A DNA stretch of 20,170 bases, taken from the IMG/VR virus record IMGVR_UViG_3300035698_000098, positions 1-20,170 of that record. The stretch is one strand, 5' to 3'. Below, piece after piece: positions 7,740 through 15,423 of this stretch. The translations under genes were made by a program, and so were the position numbers. The first letter of the stretch is position 1. Each line of letters begins with the position of its first letter. This DNA comes from a virus. The notes under the pieces were generated by a model, which saw only the letters and a program-made list of their open reading frames with translations, searched no databases and was not told the origin of the DNA.

Positions 7740-7745
7740 TATAAT

Positions 7746-8246
7746 ATGAGTATAGACGATAAAATAAATGAGGCACTTGGTATCTCTACCGAACAAAAGC
7801 CTGCCACAAAGTCAGTAGTTAAAAAAGAGTTTACTCCTCCTGTACCTAGATTAGAAGACAAGGATAAAGAGGATGTAGATAATGATTACAAATACAGTAG
7901 AGAAAACTATTACAATCTTATAGAAAGAGGTCAAGACGCAATACAAGGTATATTGGATATTGCAAACGAAAGTCAACATCCTAGAGCCTATGAAGTTGCA
8001 GGTAATCTAATTAAGCAAGTGGCCGATACAGTTGATAAATTACAAGATTTACAAGGCAAACTTAAAAATTTAAAAGATGTTCCTAATAAGACAAGTACAA
8101 ATATTAAACAGGCCTTGTTTGTAGGTTCATCAGCAGAGTTACATAAGATACTTAAAAATAAAAATAAGGATGTACAAAGTGAAGAAGATAAAAGTTTTAA
8201 AAGCAAAAACATCACACCCGAAAAAACAGATGTTTCTGATAAGTGA
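7746..8246 (+). CDS. 16: Small terminase subunit gp16
   Basis: A 166-residue protein, matching T4 gp16 (164). The central signature is DYKYSRENYYNLIERGQDAIQGILDIANES (from about residue 46), then HPRAYEVAGNLIKQVADTVDKLQDLQGKLKNL, two long amphipathic helices forming the coiled core of the gp16 ring. ALFVGSSAELHKILK (about 123-137) is also typical. The first 45 and last 30 residues are Lys/Asp/Glu-rich and probably flexible. gp16 recognises or regulates DNA and stimulates the gp17 ATPase. Unusually for T4-type order, gp17 does not follow: a ParB-like gene and two oxygenases intervene. No ribosome binding site is visible; AATAAATAGT lies directly upstream of the ATG. Confidence 0.88.
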   Translation: MSIDDKINEALGISTEQKPATKSVVKKEFTPPVPRLEDKDKEDVDNDYKYSRENYYNLIERGQDAIQGILDIANESQHPRAYEVAGNLIKQVADTVDKLQDLQGKLKNLKDVPNKTSTNIKQALFVGSSAELHKILKNKNKDVQSEEDKSFKSKNITPEKTDVSDK

Positions 8247-8502
8247 TTTAACATATACTAAAAAAAATCCTTATCCACATACTTTACCAGAACACGAAAA
8301 AAATAATTGGTTAAAAGATGGTATGAACGAGCCTATAGAAGTTATTAAACACAATATAAGTACAACTCCTAGATTTGGTGCATTAGGTGCTAGATATAAA
8401 GAAAAAAAATATTCTGTACATAAAGGTAGCAGTAGAATAAATGCAGCTGTGTCTATGGGATACAATGCGATTGAAGGTATTATAATTAATGAAAATACAT
8501 AA
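8230..8502 (+). CDS. Small ParB-like fold protein
   Basis: About 90 residues from the ATG at 8230, or 110 from an ATG at 8170 deeper inside gp16. The later start is preferred because the first 20 residues of the longer form are Lys-rich and read through the gp16 tail; neither has a convincing ribosome binding site. Counting from 8230, LKDGMNEPIEVI (28-39) and YSVHKGSSRINAAVSMGYNAIEGIII (61-86) match the two halves of a ParB-type domain, with HKGSSRINAA in the place of the G-H/E-R-R box. The protein is the bare core with no helix-turn-helix. Such phage mini-ParB proteins may bind DNA or nucleotides or have nuclease activity; which applies is unknown. Lying between the terminase subunits, it might act in packaging, but that is guesswork. 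Confidence 0.55.
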   Translation: MFLISDLTYTKKNPYPHTLPEHEKNNWLKDGMNEPIEVIKHNISTTPRFGALGARYKEKKYSVHKGSSRINAAVSMGYNAIEGIIINENT

Positions 8503-9109
8503 GTTTGATAAAAATAGTTTTGTTGCAGGATACTATATATCTGAAAATGTTTGTGATGATCTTATTAAAAAATATAAAGAAGAAGATTTTAATAACAATA
8601 CATTTGTAGGTACAACTGATAGTGCTACTAAAAAAATAAAGATTATAAAAGCAAAAAAATCTACAGAATATACAACAAATATTAATAATAAAGATCCTAG
8701 AATAATTACATATATTGAATGTTTAAAAAAATTAGTAGGTTTATATAATGAAACTTATTCTGCTACAAAACTAATATCAAAATATGGCATTGTTCAAGCA
8801 TTTAACATACAATATTATAAACCGACTGAAGGATTTTATGAATGGCATTGTGAAAGTAGTGGCGTTTATCCTAATTCAGCAAGAGTTTTTGCTTGGATGA
8901 CATATCTAAATGATGTGCCAAATGGAGGTACAGAATTTTTATATCAAAATTTAACAGTTCCTGCTAAAAAAGGTTTAACATTAATGTGGCCTGCAGGATG
9001 GACACATACGCATAAAGGACAGATTTCAAATGAGTATGAAAAATATATTATCACAGGTTGGTTTAGTTATACGGATAAAAACTTGTTTAGAGGTTTAAAT
9101 AATGAATAA
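8489..9109 (+). CDS. 2OG-Fe(II) oxygenase (prolyl-4-hydroxylase-like, HxE variant), cassette gene 5
   Basis: A 206-residue protein with a clear prolyl-4-hydroxylase-like C-terminal half: QYYKPTEGFYEWHCE, then WMTYLNDVPNGGTEFLYQ, KKGLTLMWPAGWTHTHKG and YIITGWFSY. The metal site reads H120-C-E122 rather than H-x-D, with distal H173 (or H175) and K185 as the basic 2-oxoglutarate ligand. Glu in place of Asp occurs in phage members of this group, so activity is still possible. The first 60 residues form a variable N-terminal region with a Lys-rich stretch. The start overlaps the ParB-like gene by 14 bases and the stop overlaps gene 6 by 8 bases, so the three are coupled. Confidence 0.82.
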   Translation: MKIHKFDKNSFVAGYYISENVCDDLIKKYKEEDFNNNTFVGTTDSATKKIKIIKAKKSTEYTTNINNKDPRIITYIECLKKLVGLYNETYSATKLISKYGIVQAFNIQYYKPTEGFYEWHCESSGVYPNSARVFAWMTYLNDVPNGGTEFLYQNLTVPAKKGLTLMWPAGWTHTHKGQISNEYEKYIITGWFSYTDKNLFRGLNNE

Positions 9110-9629
9110 TTTTATAGAAGATGATGACTTTTTAAAAGACCATCATAAAGATTTTATTAATAACATTGTTTTAAGTAGTAATTTTCCATATTTTTATTAT
9201 CCATTTTCTGTAAACGGTGACGGCAATTCACATTTAACTCATATAGTTAAAAACAGACCTGAAAATAATGGTCAATGGAACAGTATTTACAAAGATCAAT
9301 TTGTTGATATATTTGAAACATTTTGTAAAAAAAACAATATAACATATAAAGAAATTTTTAGATGTGCTGTAAATATTAGTTTTAATGTAAAAGATAAAAA
9401 ATCTCCTATTCATTATGACCACGAGTTTAAACATAGGCAAATAATAATATATTTAAATAACCCTTTAGATAATAATTCAAATACTGTAATACTAGATAAA
9501 GAAAAGATAAATATTATAAAGGAAATTAAACCAAAAAAGTATAAAGCAATTTGTTTTGATAATCTTCCTCACTTTATGTATTATCCACAAAAAGGTGAAA
9601 GATTTGCTTTAATTTATACTTTTATATAA
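9102..9629 (+). CDS. 2OG-Fe(II) oxygenase-like protein, cassette gene 6
   Basis: A 175-residue protein, the least typical of the six. A beta-helix metal site can be traced: H104-Y-D106-H107 (in SPIHYDHEFK), then RQIIIYLNNP and NTVILD, KPKKYKAICFDNLPHFMYYP with distal H157, and R167 in GERFALIYTF. The N terminus has YPFSVNGDG (33-41). Similar HxDH proteins occur in marine myoviruses. The DNA is very AT-rich: a 60-base sample at 9121-9180 has 12 G/C, against 22 in a sample of gp17 at 10141-10200. It overlaps gene 5 by eight bases and stops five bases before the gp17 ATG. The oxygenase call is good on motif order but moderate overall. Confidence 0.68.
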   Translation: MNNFIEDDDFLKDHHKDFINNIVLSSNFPYFYYPFSVNGDGNSHLTHIVKNRPENNGQWNSIYKDQFVDIFETFCKKNNITYKEIFRCAVNISFNVKDKKSPIHYDHEFKHRQIIIYLNNPLDNNSNTVILDKEKINIIKEIKPKKYKAICFDNLPHFMYYPQKGERFALIYTFI

Positions 9630-9634
9630 CAGTT

Positions 9635-11266
9635 ATGTCAGAATCATATTTAGGAAATCCTAACTTATTTAAAGCAAACACAAGAATTGAATATACACAA
9701 GAGCAAGTACAAGAAATTGCCAAGTGTATGGAAGATCCTGTTTACTTTATTAAAAACTATATTAAGATTGTAAACATTGATGATGGTCTTGTGCCTTTTG
9801 GAATGTATAAGTTTCAGGAAAAAATGGTAAAAACATTTGACGAAAATCGTTTTTCTATTTGTAAACTTCCAAGACAGTCAGGTAAGTCAACAACCATTAT
9901 TGCATACTTATTACACCAAGTTGTATTTAATCATAATATCAATGTGGCCATACTTGCCAACAAAAGTTCTACCGCAAGAGATTTATTAGGTCGTCTTCAA
10001 CTTGCATATGAAAATCTACCTAAATGGTTACAACAAGGTGTATTAAACTGGAACAAAGGTTCTTTAGAATTAGAAAATGGTTCAAAGATACTTGCAGCTG
10101 CAACATCAAGTTCTGCTATTCGAGGTGGTTCATTTAACATCATCTTCCTTGACGAGTTTGCGTTTATTCCTGCCAATATATCTGAACAGTTTTTTAGTTC
10201 AGTTTATCCTACCATATCATCTGGTAAATCATCTAAAGTAATGATTGTATCTACACCACATGGAATGAATATGTTTTATAAACTATGGAATGACGCAATA
10301 CATGGAAGAAATGATTATATTCCTGTAGAAGTACATTGGTCTGAAGTGCCAGGACGAGATGATAAGTGGAAAGAAGAAACAATACGAAATACGTCTGAAG
10401 CACAATTTGCTACCGAGTTTGAATGTGAGTTTGTAGGTTCAGTTGATACACTTATTAACCCATCTAAAATTAGAATGTTATCTCACAATACTCCTATAGT
10501 TTCAAACGCAGGATTTGATATGTATGAACGGCCAGAAAAAGGAAAAGATTATGTTATCACCGTTGACGTAGCAAGAGGTACAGTAAAAGATTATTCTGCC
10601 TTTGCTGTTTTTGATGTTTCAAAAATGCCATATAGAATGGTTGCAAAGTTTAGAGATAATGAAATTAAACCTATATTGTTTCCACACACTATAGAAAAAG
10701 TAGCAAGACAATATAATAATGCTCATATTTGCGTTGAGGTTAATGATATAGGTCATCAAGTTGCTGACGCATTACACTTTGAATTAGAATATACAAATTT
10801 ACTTATGTGTATGATGAAAGGCCGTGCAGGTCAAATATTAGGTGGTGGTTTTTCTAAACGAGGAACACAGTTAGGTGTTCGTATGACAAAATCAGTAAAA
10901 CGTATTGGTTGTTCTAACTTAAAGTCTTTACTTGAAGGAGATAAAATACTTGGAAACGATTTTCACACAATACAAGAGTTATCAACCTTTGTAAGACGAG
11001 GTTCATCATGGCAGGCCGAAGAAGGTGCAAATGATGATTTAGTTATGTGTTGTGTTATTTTTGCATGGATAACAAATCAACGATATTTTAAAGAAATGAC
11101 AGACCAAGATGTACGTGCTAGAATGTATGAAGAACAGGCAAATGCGATAGAACAAGATATGGCACCTTTTGGTTTTGTGAATGATGGTTTAGATGAAGAC
11201 TATATACAAGATGATTCAGGAGAAGTATGGACACCTGTAACTGTAAGAAAAGGCGATATTCTGTAA
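9635..11266 (+). CDS. 17: Large terminase subunit gp17 (packaging ATPase and nuclease)
   Basis: A 543-residue protein. Residues 79-86 (PRQSGKST) are the Walker A loop, IIFLDEFAF (169-177) is Walker B with D173 and catalytic E174, and STPHG (206-210) is the coupling motif. The C-terminal RNase-H-like nuclease has D311 (VDVARG), E368 (CVEVND) and D467/D468 (ANDDLV), which correspond to D401, E458 and D542 of T4 gp17. T4 gp17 is 610 residues; the reduction is mainly terminal. gp17 docks on the portal gp20, translocates DNA and cuts concatemers at headful. All key residues are present. The ATG five bases after the oxygenase gene has no clear ribosome binding site, so translation may depend on upstream coupling. 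Confidence 0.96.
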   Translation: MSESYLGNPNLFKANTRIEYTQEQVQEIAKCMEDPVYFIKNYIKIVNIDDGLVPFGMYKFQEKMVKTFDENRFSICKLPRQSGKSTTIIAYLLHQVVFNHNINVAILANKSSTARDLLGRLQLAYENLPKWLQQGVLNWNKGSLELENGSKILAAATSSSAIRGGSFNIIFLDEFAFIPANISEQFFSSVYPTISSGKSSKVMIVSTPHGMNMFYKLWNDAIHGRNDYIPVEVHWSEVPGRDDKWKEETIRNTSEAQFATEFECEFVGSVDTLINPSKIRMLSHNTPIVSNAGFDMYERPEKGKDYVITVDVARGTVKDYSAFAVFDVSKMPYRMVAKFRDNEIKPILFPHTIEKVARQYNNAHICVEVNDIGHQVADALHFELEYTNLLMCMMKGRAGQILGGGFSKRGTQLGVRMTKSVKRIGCSNLKSLLEGDKILGNDFHTIQELSTFVRRGSSWQAEEGANDDLVMCCVIFAWITNQRYFKEMTDQDVRARMYEEQANAIEQDMAPFGFVNDGLDEDYIQDDSGEVWTPVTVRKGDIL

Positions 11267-11275
11267 AATAATAAT

Positions 11276-11289
11276 ATACTAAATAGTAT
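11276..11289 (+). promoter_or_regulatory. CTAAATA late-promoter-like element in a short inverted repeat before gp18
   Basis: CTAAATA at 11279-11285 is the form of late promoter described for some T4-like cyanophages. It sits in the near-palindrome ATACTA-AA-TAGTAT (11276-11289). The AAGGAG binding site and gp18 ATG (11334) follow at a normal distance for a leader of about 40 bases. Confidence 0.45.
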
Positions 11290-11333
11290 TGAGATTAATG
11301 ATACTTTATTAAGCAATAAGGAGAACAACAACT

Positions 11334-13259
11334 ATGGCATTTCAAGTTTCACCAGGTGTTCTCGTACAAGAGAAAGACTTAACAAATGTAATACCAGCAG
11401 TGGCAACTACTATTGGTGCTATTGCAGGAAAATTCACACAAGGTCCTATGGATGAAGTAATTTCAATTGCTTCAGAAAAAGAATTTGTTGAAACGTTTGG
11501 TAAACCTGACTCTTCAAACTTTGAATATTTTTTTAGTGCTGCAAGTTTTTTGCAATACTCATCAAATTTAAGAGTTGTACGTGCAATCAACACAGGCACA
11601 TTAAACGCTACCGCTAATGGTAGTGGTTTAGTAATTAAGAATACTTCACACTATTCAGATGGTGACGGAACTACAGGACCTTACAATACAGGTACTGGCT
11701 CTGTCGGCAATTGGGCTGCAAGAACAGCAGGTGCTTGGGGTAATAATATAAGAGTTTCAGTTTGTCCTTCATCAACAGTTTACGAACAAACAGCAATAAC
11801 TACTGTATCTGATTCAATTACAGCAGTAGGCGATTCTACAATTACAGTTGCTTCAGACGCAAATATAAGTGTAGGTGATATTGTAAATTTTGGTGAGTCG
11901 GGCGGATATGAATATAGAGTAACAGCAAAAGCTGCTTCAACAATAACTATCGTAAGACATCCATCAGGAGTTGGCGGATTGCATACAGCAGTTGCTAACG
12001 GAACTTCAATAAGAAGAAGATGGAGATATTATGATTTAGTAGGTGCTGCACCAGGAACATCTGATTATGTTTCTAATAGAGGCGGATCAGGTGACGAAAT
12101 ACATATCGTAGTAATAGACGAAGATGGTGGTATCACAGGTACTGCTGGAGAAGTATTAGAAGTTTATGATTCAGTATCAGTAGCTTCTGACGCAAAAACT
12201 CCACAAGGAGACGATAATTACTATGTGAATGTAGTTTATAACAAATCACAATACATCTATTGGATGGATCACGACTCAACAAACACTACAGGTTGGGGAG
12301 GTGCTGCTTTAAATATAACTTTTGGCGTTGGTGCGTTACAAGATATTAGTTTATCTGGTGGTTCTGATGGTAGTGATGTTTCAGTTGCAGAATTAAAAAC
12401 TGCTTATGAAAAATATGAGGATTCAGATAGTGTAGATGTTAACTTAATTATTTCTGGTAAAGGTGACTCTACTCACGTAGATAACTTAATTACAATTGCA
12501 GAAAACAGAAAAGACGCAATTGTGTTTGCTTCACCAGAAAGAACAGACGTGGTTAACGTAACTAATTCTAATACTCAAACAACTAATGTTAAAAGTTTCT
12601 TTAACAGTATTAGATCATCTTCATATGTTGTATTTGATAGTGGTTACAAATATACTTACGACAAATACAATGATGTGTTTAGATATATTCCATTAAACGG
12701 AGATATTGCTGGTTTGGCTGCAAGAACAGACTTAATCGCAGACTCATGGTTCTCACCTGCTGGTTTCAACAGAGGAGTAATTAGAGGTGCTGTTAAGTTA
12801 GCATACAACCCATCAAAAACACAAAGAAATGAGTTATATAGAGCTAGAATTAATCCAGTTGTAACTTTACCTGGACAAGGTACAATCTTGTTCGGAGATA
12901 AAACAGGATTATCTAACCCTAGTGCGTTTGACAGAATCAACGTTAGAAGATTGTTTATCACTTTAGAGAAGGCAATCTCAACTGCTTCTAAATTTCAACT
13001 ATTTGAATTTAATGACGAGTTTACAAGAGCTCAATTTAGAAACATAGTTGAACCATTCCTAAGAGATGTACAAGGTAGAAGAGGTATAACAGACTTTTTA
13101 GTAGTTTGTGATACATCAAATAATACTGGTGATGTCATTGATAGAAATGAATTTAGAGCTGACATTTTTGTCAAACCTAATAGATCAATTAACTTTATAC
13201 AACTACAATTCGTTGCGACAAGAACAGGTGTTGCATTTGAAGAAGTAGTAGGAGCGTAG
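11334..13259 (+). CDS. 18: Tail sheath protein gp18
   Basis: A 641-residue protein (T4 gp18: 659). The N terminus (FQVSPGVLVQEKDLTNVIP, then a TTIGAIAGKFTQGP segment) and the C-terminal domain (RRLFITLEKAISTASKFQLFEF, LRDVQGRRGITDFLVVCD, then ADIFVKPNRSINFIQLQFVA) are the conserved sheath domains that interlock in the contractile helix. The middle, about residues 95-350, is a Ser/Thr/Gly-rich insertion exposed on the outside of the sheath and variable between phages. gp18 polymerises around the gp19 tube and contracts at infection. A strong AAGGAG lies before the ATG. gp19 follows after eight bases. Confidence 0.95.
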   Translation: MAFQVSPGVLVQEKDLTNVIPAVATTIGAIAGKFTQGPMDEVISIASEKEFVETFGKPDSSNFEYFFSAASFLQYSSNLRVVRAINTGTLNATANGSGLVIKNTSHYSDGDGTTGPYNTGTGSVGNWAARTAGAWGNNIRVSVCPSSTVYEQTAITTVSDSITAVGDSTITVASDANISVGDIVNFGESGGYEYRVTAKAASTITIVRHPSGVGGLHTAVANGTSIRRRWRYYDLVGAAPGTSDYVSNRGGSGDEIHIVVIDEDGGITGTAGEVLEVYDSVSVASDAKTPQGDDNYYVNVVYNKSQYIYWMDHDSTNTTGWGGAALNITFGVGALQDISLSGGSDGSDVSVAELKTAYEKYEDSDSVDVNLIISGKGDSTHVDNLITIAENRKDAIVFASPERTDVVNVTNSNTQTTNVKSFFNSIRSSSYVVFDSGYKYTYDKYNDVFRYIPLNGDIAGLAARTDLIADSWFSPAGFNRGVIRGAVKLAYNPSKTQRNELYRARINPVVTLPGQGTILFGDKTGLSNPSAFDRINVRRLFITLEKAISTASKFQLFEFNDEFTRAQFRNIVEPFLRDVQGRRGITDFLVVCDTSNNTGDVIDRNEFRADIFVKPNRSINFIQLQFVATRTGVAFEEVVGA

Positions 13260-13267
13260 GAGGAATC

Positions 13268-13795
13268 ATGCCAAATATAAATGACTTTAAAGCTAAGTTA
13301 AGAGGCGGCGGCGCTCGTGCTAACCAATTCAGAGTGACAATGCCTTTCCCTGGATTTGCTGCTGTAGGTGGGGAGACAGAATCAATGTCTTTCTTATGTA
13401 CAACAACATCTTTACCAGGTATGACAATTGGAGAAGTTGCTATTCCATTTAGAGGAAGAGAGTTATATGTTGCAGGTGATAGAACATTTGCTACATGGAC
13501 AACTACAATTCTAAATGATACTGACTTTTTAATTCGTAACGGATACGAAAGATGGTTAAATGGTATCAACAATATGTCAGATAACGAAGGATTAACAAAT
13601 CCTATTGATTATCAAGTTGACGCATTTGTTGACCAACTTGACCGAAACGGTAATGTGATTAAATCATATACGTTTAGAGGAATGTTCCCAACTACAATTG
13701 ATGATATTCCTTTGGACTTTGGTACTAACAACACAGTAGAATCTTTTACTGCTACGCATAGATACCAATACTTTGAAACAAATACTACTACTTAA
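13268..13795 (+). CDS. 19: Tail tube protein gp19
   Basis: A 175-residue protein (T4 gp19: 163). The N-terminal INDFKAKLRGGGARANQFRV, the MPFPGFAAVGGETESMSFLC segment, SLPGMTIGEVAIPFRGRELYVAGDRTF and the C-terminal beta strands (IDDIPLDFGTNNTVESFTATHRYQYFE) are characteristic of the tube monomer, a beta-barrel that stacks as hexameric rings to form the DNA channel. AGGAGG overlaps the gp18 stop, so the pair is tightly linked; high tube output would be expected. No anomaly was seen. Confidence 0.94.
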   Translation: MPNINDFKAKLRGGGARANQFRVTMPFPGFAAVGGETESMSFLCTTTSLPGMTIGEVAIPFRGRELYVAGDRTFATWTTTILNDTDFLIRNGYERWLNGINNMSDNEGLTNPIDYQVDAFVDQLDRNGNVIKSYTFRGMFPTTIDDIPLDFGTNNTVESFTATHRYQYFETNTTT

Positions 13796-13812
13796 TACTC
13801 TTATAAGTATTA
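13793..13812 (+). promoter_or_regulatory. Hairpin with TATAAGTA (late-promoter-like) before gp20
   Basis: TAATACT (13793-13799) pairs with AGTATTA (13806-13812) around the 6-base loop CTTATA. TATAAGTA at 13802-13809 differs from the late octamer at one base and starts at the third loop base, exactly as at gp13. It could instead act as a weak hairpin between gp19 and gp20. Confidence 0.35.
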
Positions 13813-13835
13813 ATAGTAATAGGAGAAACTAAATT

Positions 13836-15365
13836 ATGGCTGAACTGTTTGGGTTTAAGATTGAGCGTTTAAATACCTCACAACCAGATCCAAGACAAAA
13901 TATAGTTCCACCTCAAGCGGATGACGGTACACAAACCGTCCCCGCTGGTGGGTTTTTTGCGTCTTATGGTGGTTTTGATGTTAACGCTAGAAATGAATTA
14001 GATTTAATAAGAAGATATAGAGAAGTATCACTACATCCAGAATGTGATATGGCAGTTGAAGATATTGTCAACGAGGCAATAGTATCAAATGAAAATCAAC
14101 AATCGGTGCAATTAGATTTAAATAATCTTAAATATAATGATTCGATTAAAAAAGCAATAAGAGATTCTTTTAGAGAAGTTTTGGATTTGCTAAACTTTGA
14201 TACAAAAGGACATGATATTTTTAGAAGATGGTATATTGATGGTAGATTATACTATCACAAAATTATTGACAAAGATAGTCCAAGAAAAGGTATTACAGAA
14301 TTAAGATATGTTGACCCTCGTAAAATTAAAAAGATACGAGAAGTTAGAAAAAATAGAGTAGATGGTATGCCTGGTTCATTTGCTATGACAGACAAATACC
14401 AAGAATATTTTTTATTTAATGAAAAAGGAATACATCCGACAGCAACATCTAATGCTGGTGGATTGCAGATAACTACAGATGCTATCACATATTGTTCATC
14501 TGGACTTATAGATCAAACTAAAAATACAGTTTTATCTTATTTACACAAAGCAATTAAACCAGTTAATCAATTAAGAATGATTGAGGACGCTGTTGTTATT
14601 TACAGAATTGCTCGTGCACCTGAAAGAAGAATATTTTATATTGATGTAGGTAATTTACCTAAAATCAAGGCCGAACAATATTTAAGAGATGTTATGGCCA
14701 GATATAGAAATAAACTTGTATATGACGCAAGTACAGGTGAAATTAAAGATGACAGAAATCAAATGAGTATGTTAGAAGACTTTTGGTTACCTCGTAGAGA
14801 AGGTGGGAGAGGAACTGAAATCACTACATTGCCTGGTGGTCAAAACTTAGGCGAGATACAAGATATAGAATATTTCCAAAAGAAACTTTACAGATCACTT
14901 AATGTTCCAATTAGTAGATTAGAAAGTGGTCAAGGTTTTAATATGGGAAGAGCTGCAGAAATTAGTAGAGATGAATTGAAGTTTACTAAATTTGTAGGTA
15001 GATTAAGAAAGAAGTTTACTACATTATTTTCAGACTTGTTAAAAACTCAATTAATTTTAAAGGGTGTTATTGCACCCGAGGATTGGGATGAAATTGGTCA
15101 AAGAATATATTATAACTTCTTACAAGATGGATTCTTTGCTGAACTTAAAAATTCAGAAATAATGAGAGAAAGAATACAACTGGCACAATCATTAGAGGGT
15201 TATGTTGGTAAGTATTTCTCTAACGAATATATAAGAACAAAGATTTTAAAACAAAATGAAAATGAAATTGCAGAAATTGATAAACAGATTAAAGATGAGG
15301 TTGTTTCTGAAGAACCTCAAACCCAAGAAGGCTCTCAAACAGAAGAACCTAAAAAAGAAATCTAA
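13836..15365 (+). CDS. 20: Portal protein gp20
   Basis: A 509-residue protein (T4 gp20: 524). Diagnostic segments are LIRRYREVSLHPECDMAVEDIVNEAIV (residues about 57-83), RRWYIDGRLYYHKIID, ELRYVDPRKIKKIREV, RIARAPERRIFYIDVGNLPK, then AEQYLRDVMARYRNKLVYD and LYRSLNVPISRLESGQGFNMGRA. It forms the dodecameric ring at the special vertex that starts prohead assembly and docks gp17 and the neck. AGGAG lies before the ATG. The last 30 residues are acidic and Gln/Lys-rich. The stop comes just after an A6 run, and another frame stays open for 16 more codons, up to the ribosome binding site of the next gene. Confidence 0.95.
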   Translation: MAELFGFKIERLNTSQPDPRQNIVPPQADDGTQTVPAGGFFASYGGFDVNARNELDLIRRYREVSLHPECDMAVEDIVNEAIVSNENQQSVQLDLNNLKYNDSIKKAIRDSFREVLDLLNFDTKGHDIFRRWYIDGRLYYHKIIDKDSPRKGITELRYVDPRKIKKIREVRKNRVDGMPGSFAMTDKYQEYFLFNEKGIHPTATSNAGGLQITTDAITYCSSGLIDQTKNTVLSYLHKAIKPVNQLRMIEDAVVIYRIARAPERRIFYIDVGNLPKIKAEQYLRDVMARYRNKLVYDASTGEIKDDRNQMSMLEDFWLPRREGGRGTEITTLPGGQNLGEIQDIEYFQKKLYRSLNVPISRLESGQGFNMGRAAEISRDELKFTKFVGRLRKKFTTLFSDLLKTQLILKGVIAPEDWDEIGQRIYYNFLQDGFFAELKNSEIMRERIQLAQSLEGYVGKYFSNEYIRTKILKQNENEIAEIDKQIKDEVVSEEPQTQEGSQTEEPKKEI

Positions 15366-15376
15366 AGTCACAAAAG

Positions 15377-15391
15377 AACCTGATACAGGTT
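15377..15391 (+). repeat. Perfect inverted repeat between gp20 and the gp67-like gene
   Basis: AACCTG and CAGGTT flank the loop ATA. The stem is six base pairs with no T-run after it, so an intrinsic terminator is unlikely. It lies in the leader of the next gene. Confidence 0.4.
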
Positions 15392-15423
15392 GGAGTGGCA
15401 TAGTATAGGAGATAAATATAGTT

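Noticed and set aside
8489-9109. Loss of function of the oxygenase at 8489 because the site is HxE
   Set aside because: Glu is an accepted metal ligand in this phage prolyl-hydroxylase-like group and all other core motifs are intact.
13195-13572. 125-residue open frame on the minus strand over gp18/gp19
   Set aside because: It lies opposite confident structural genes, shows no family signal, and no minus-strand gene is needed anywhere in the window.
15411-15418. GATAAATA as a late promoter for the gp67-like gene
   Set aside because: Transcription would begin at or after the ATG at 15424, so it cannot serve that gene; it overlaps the region just after AGGAG and is probably chance.
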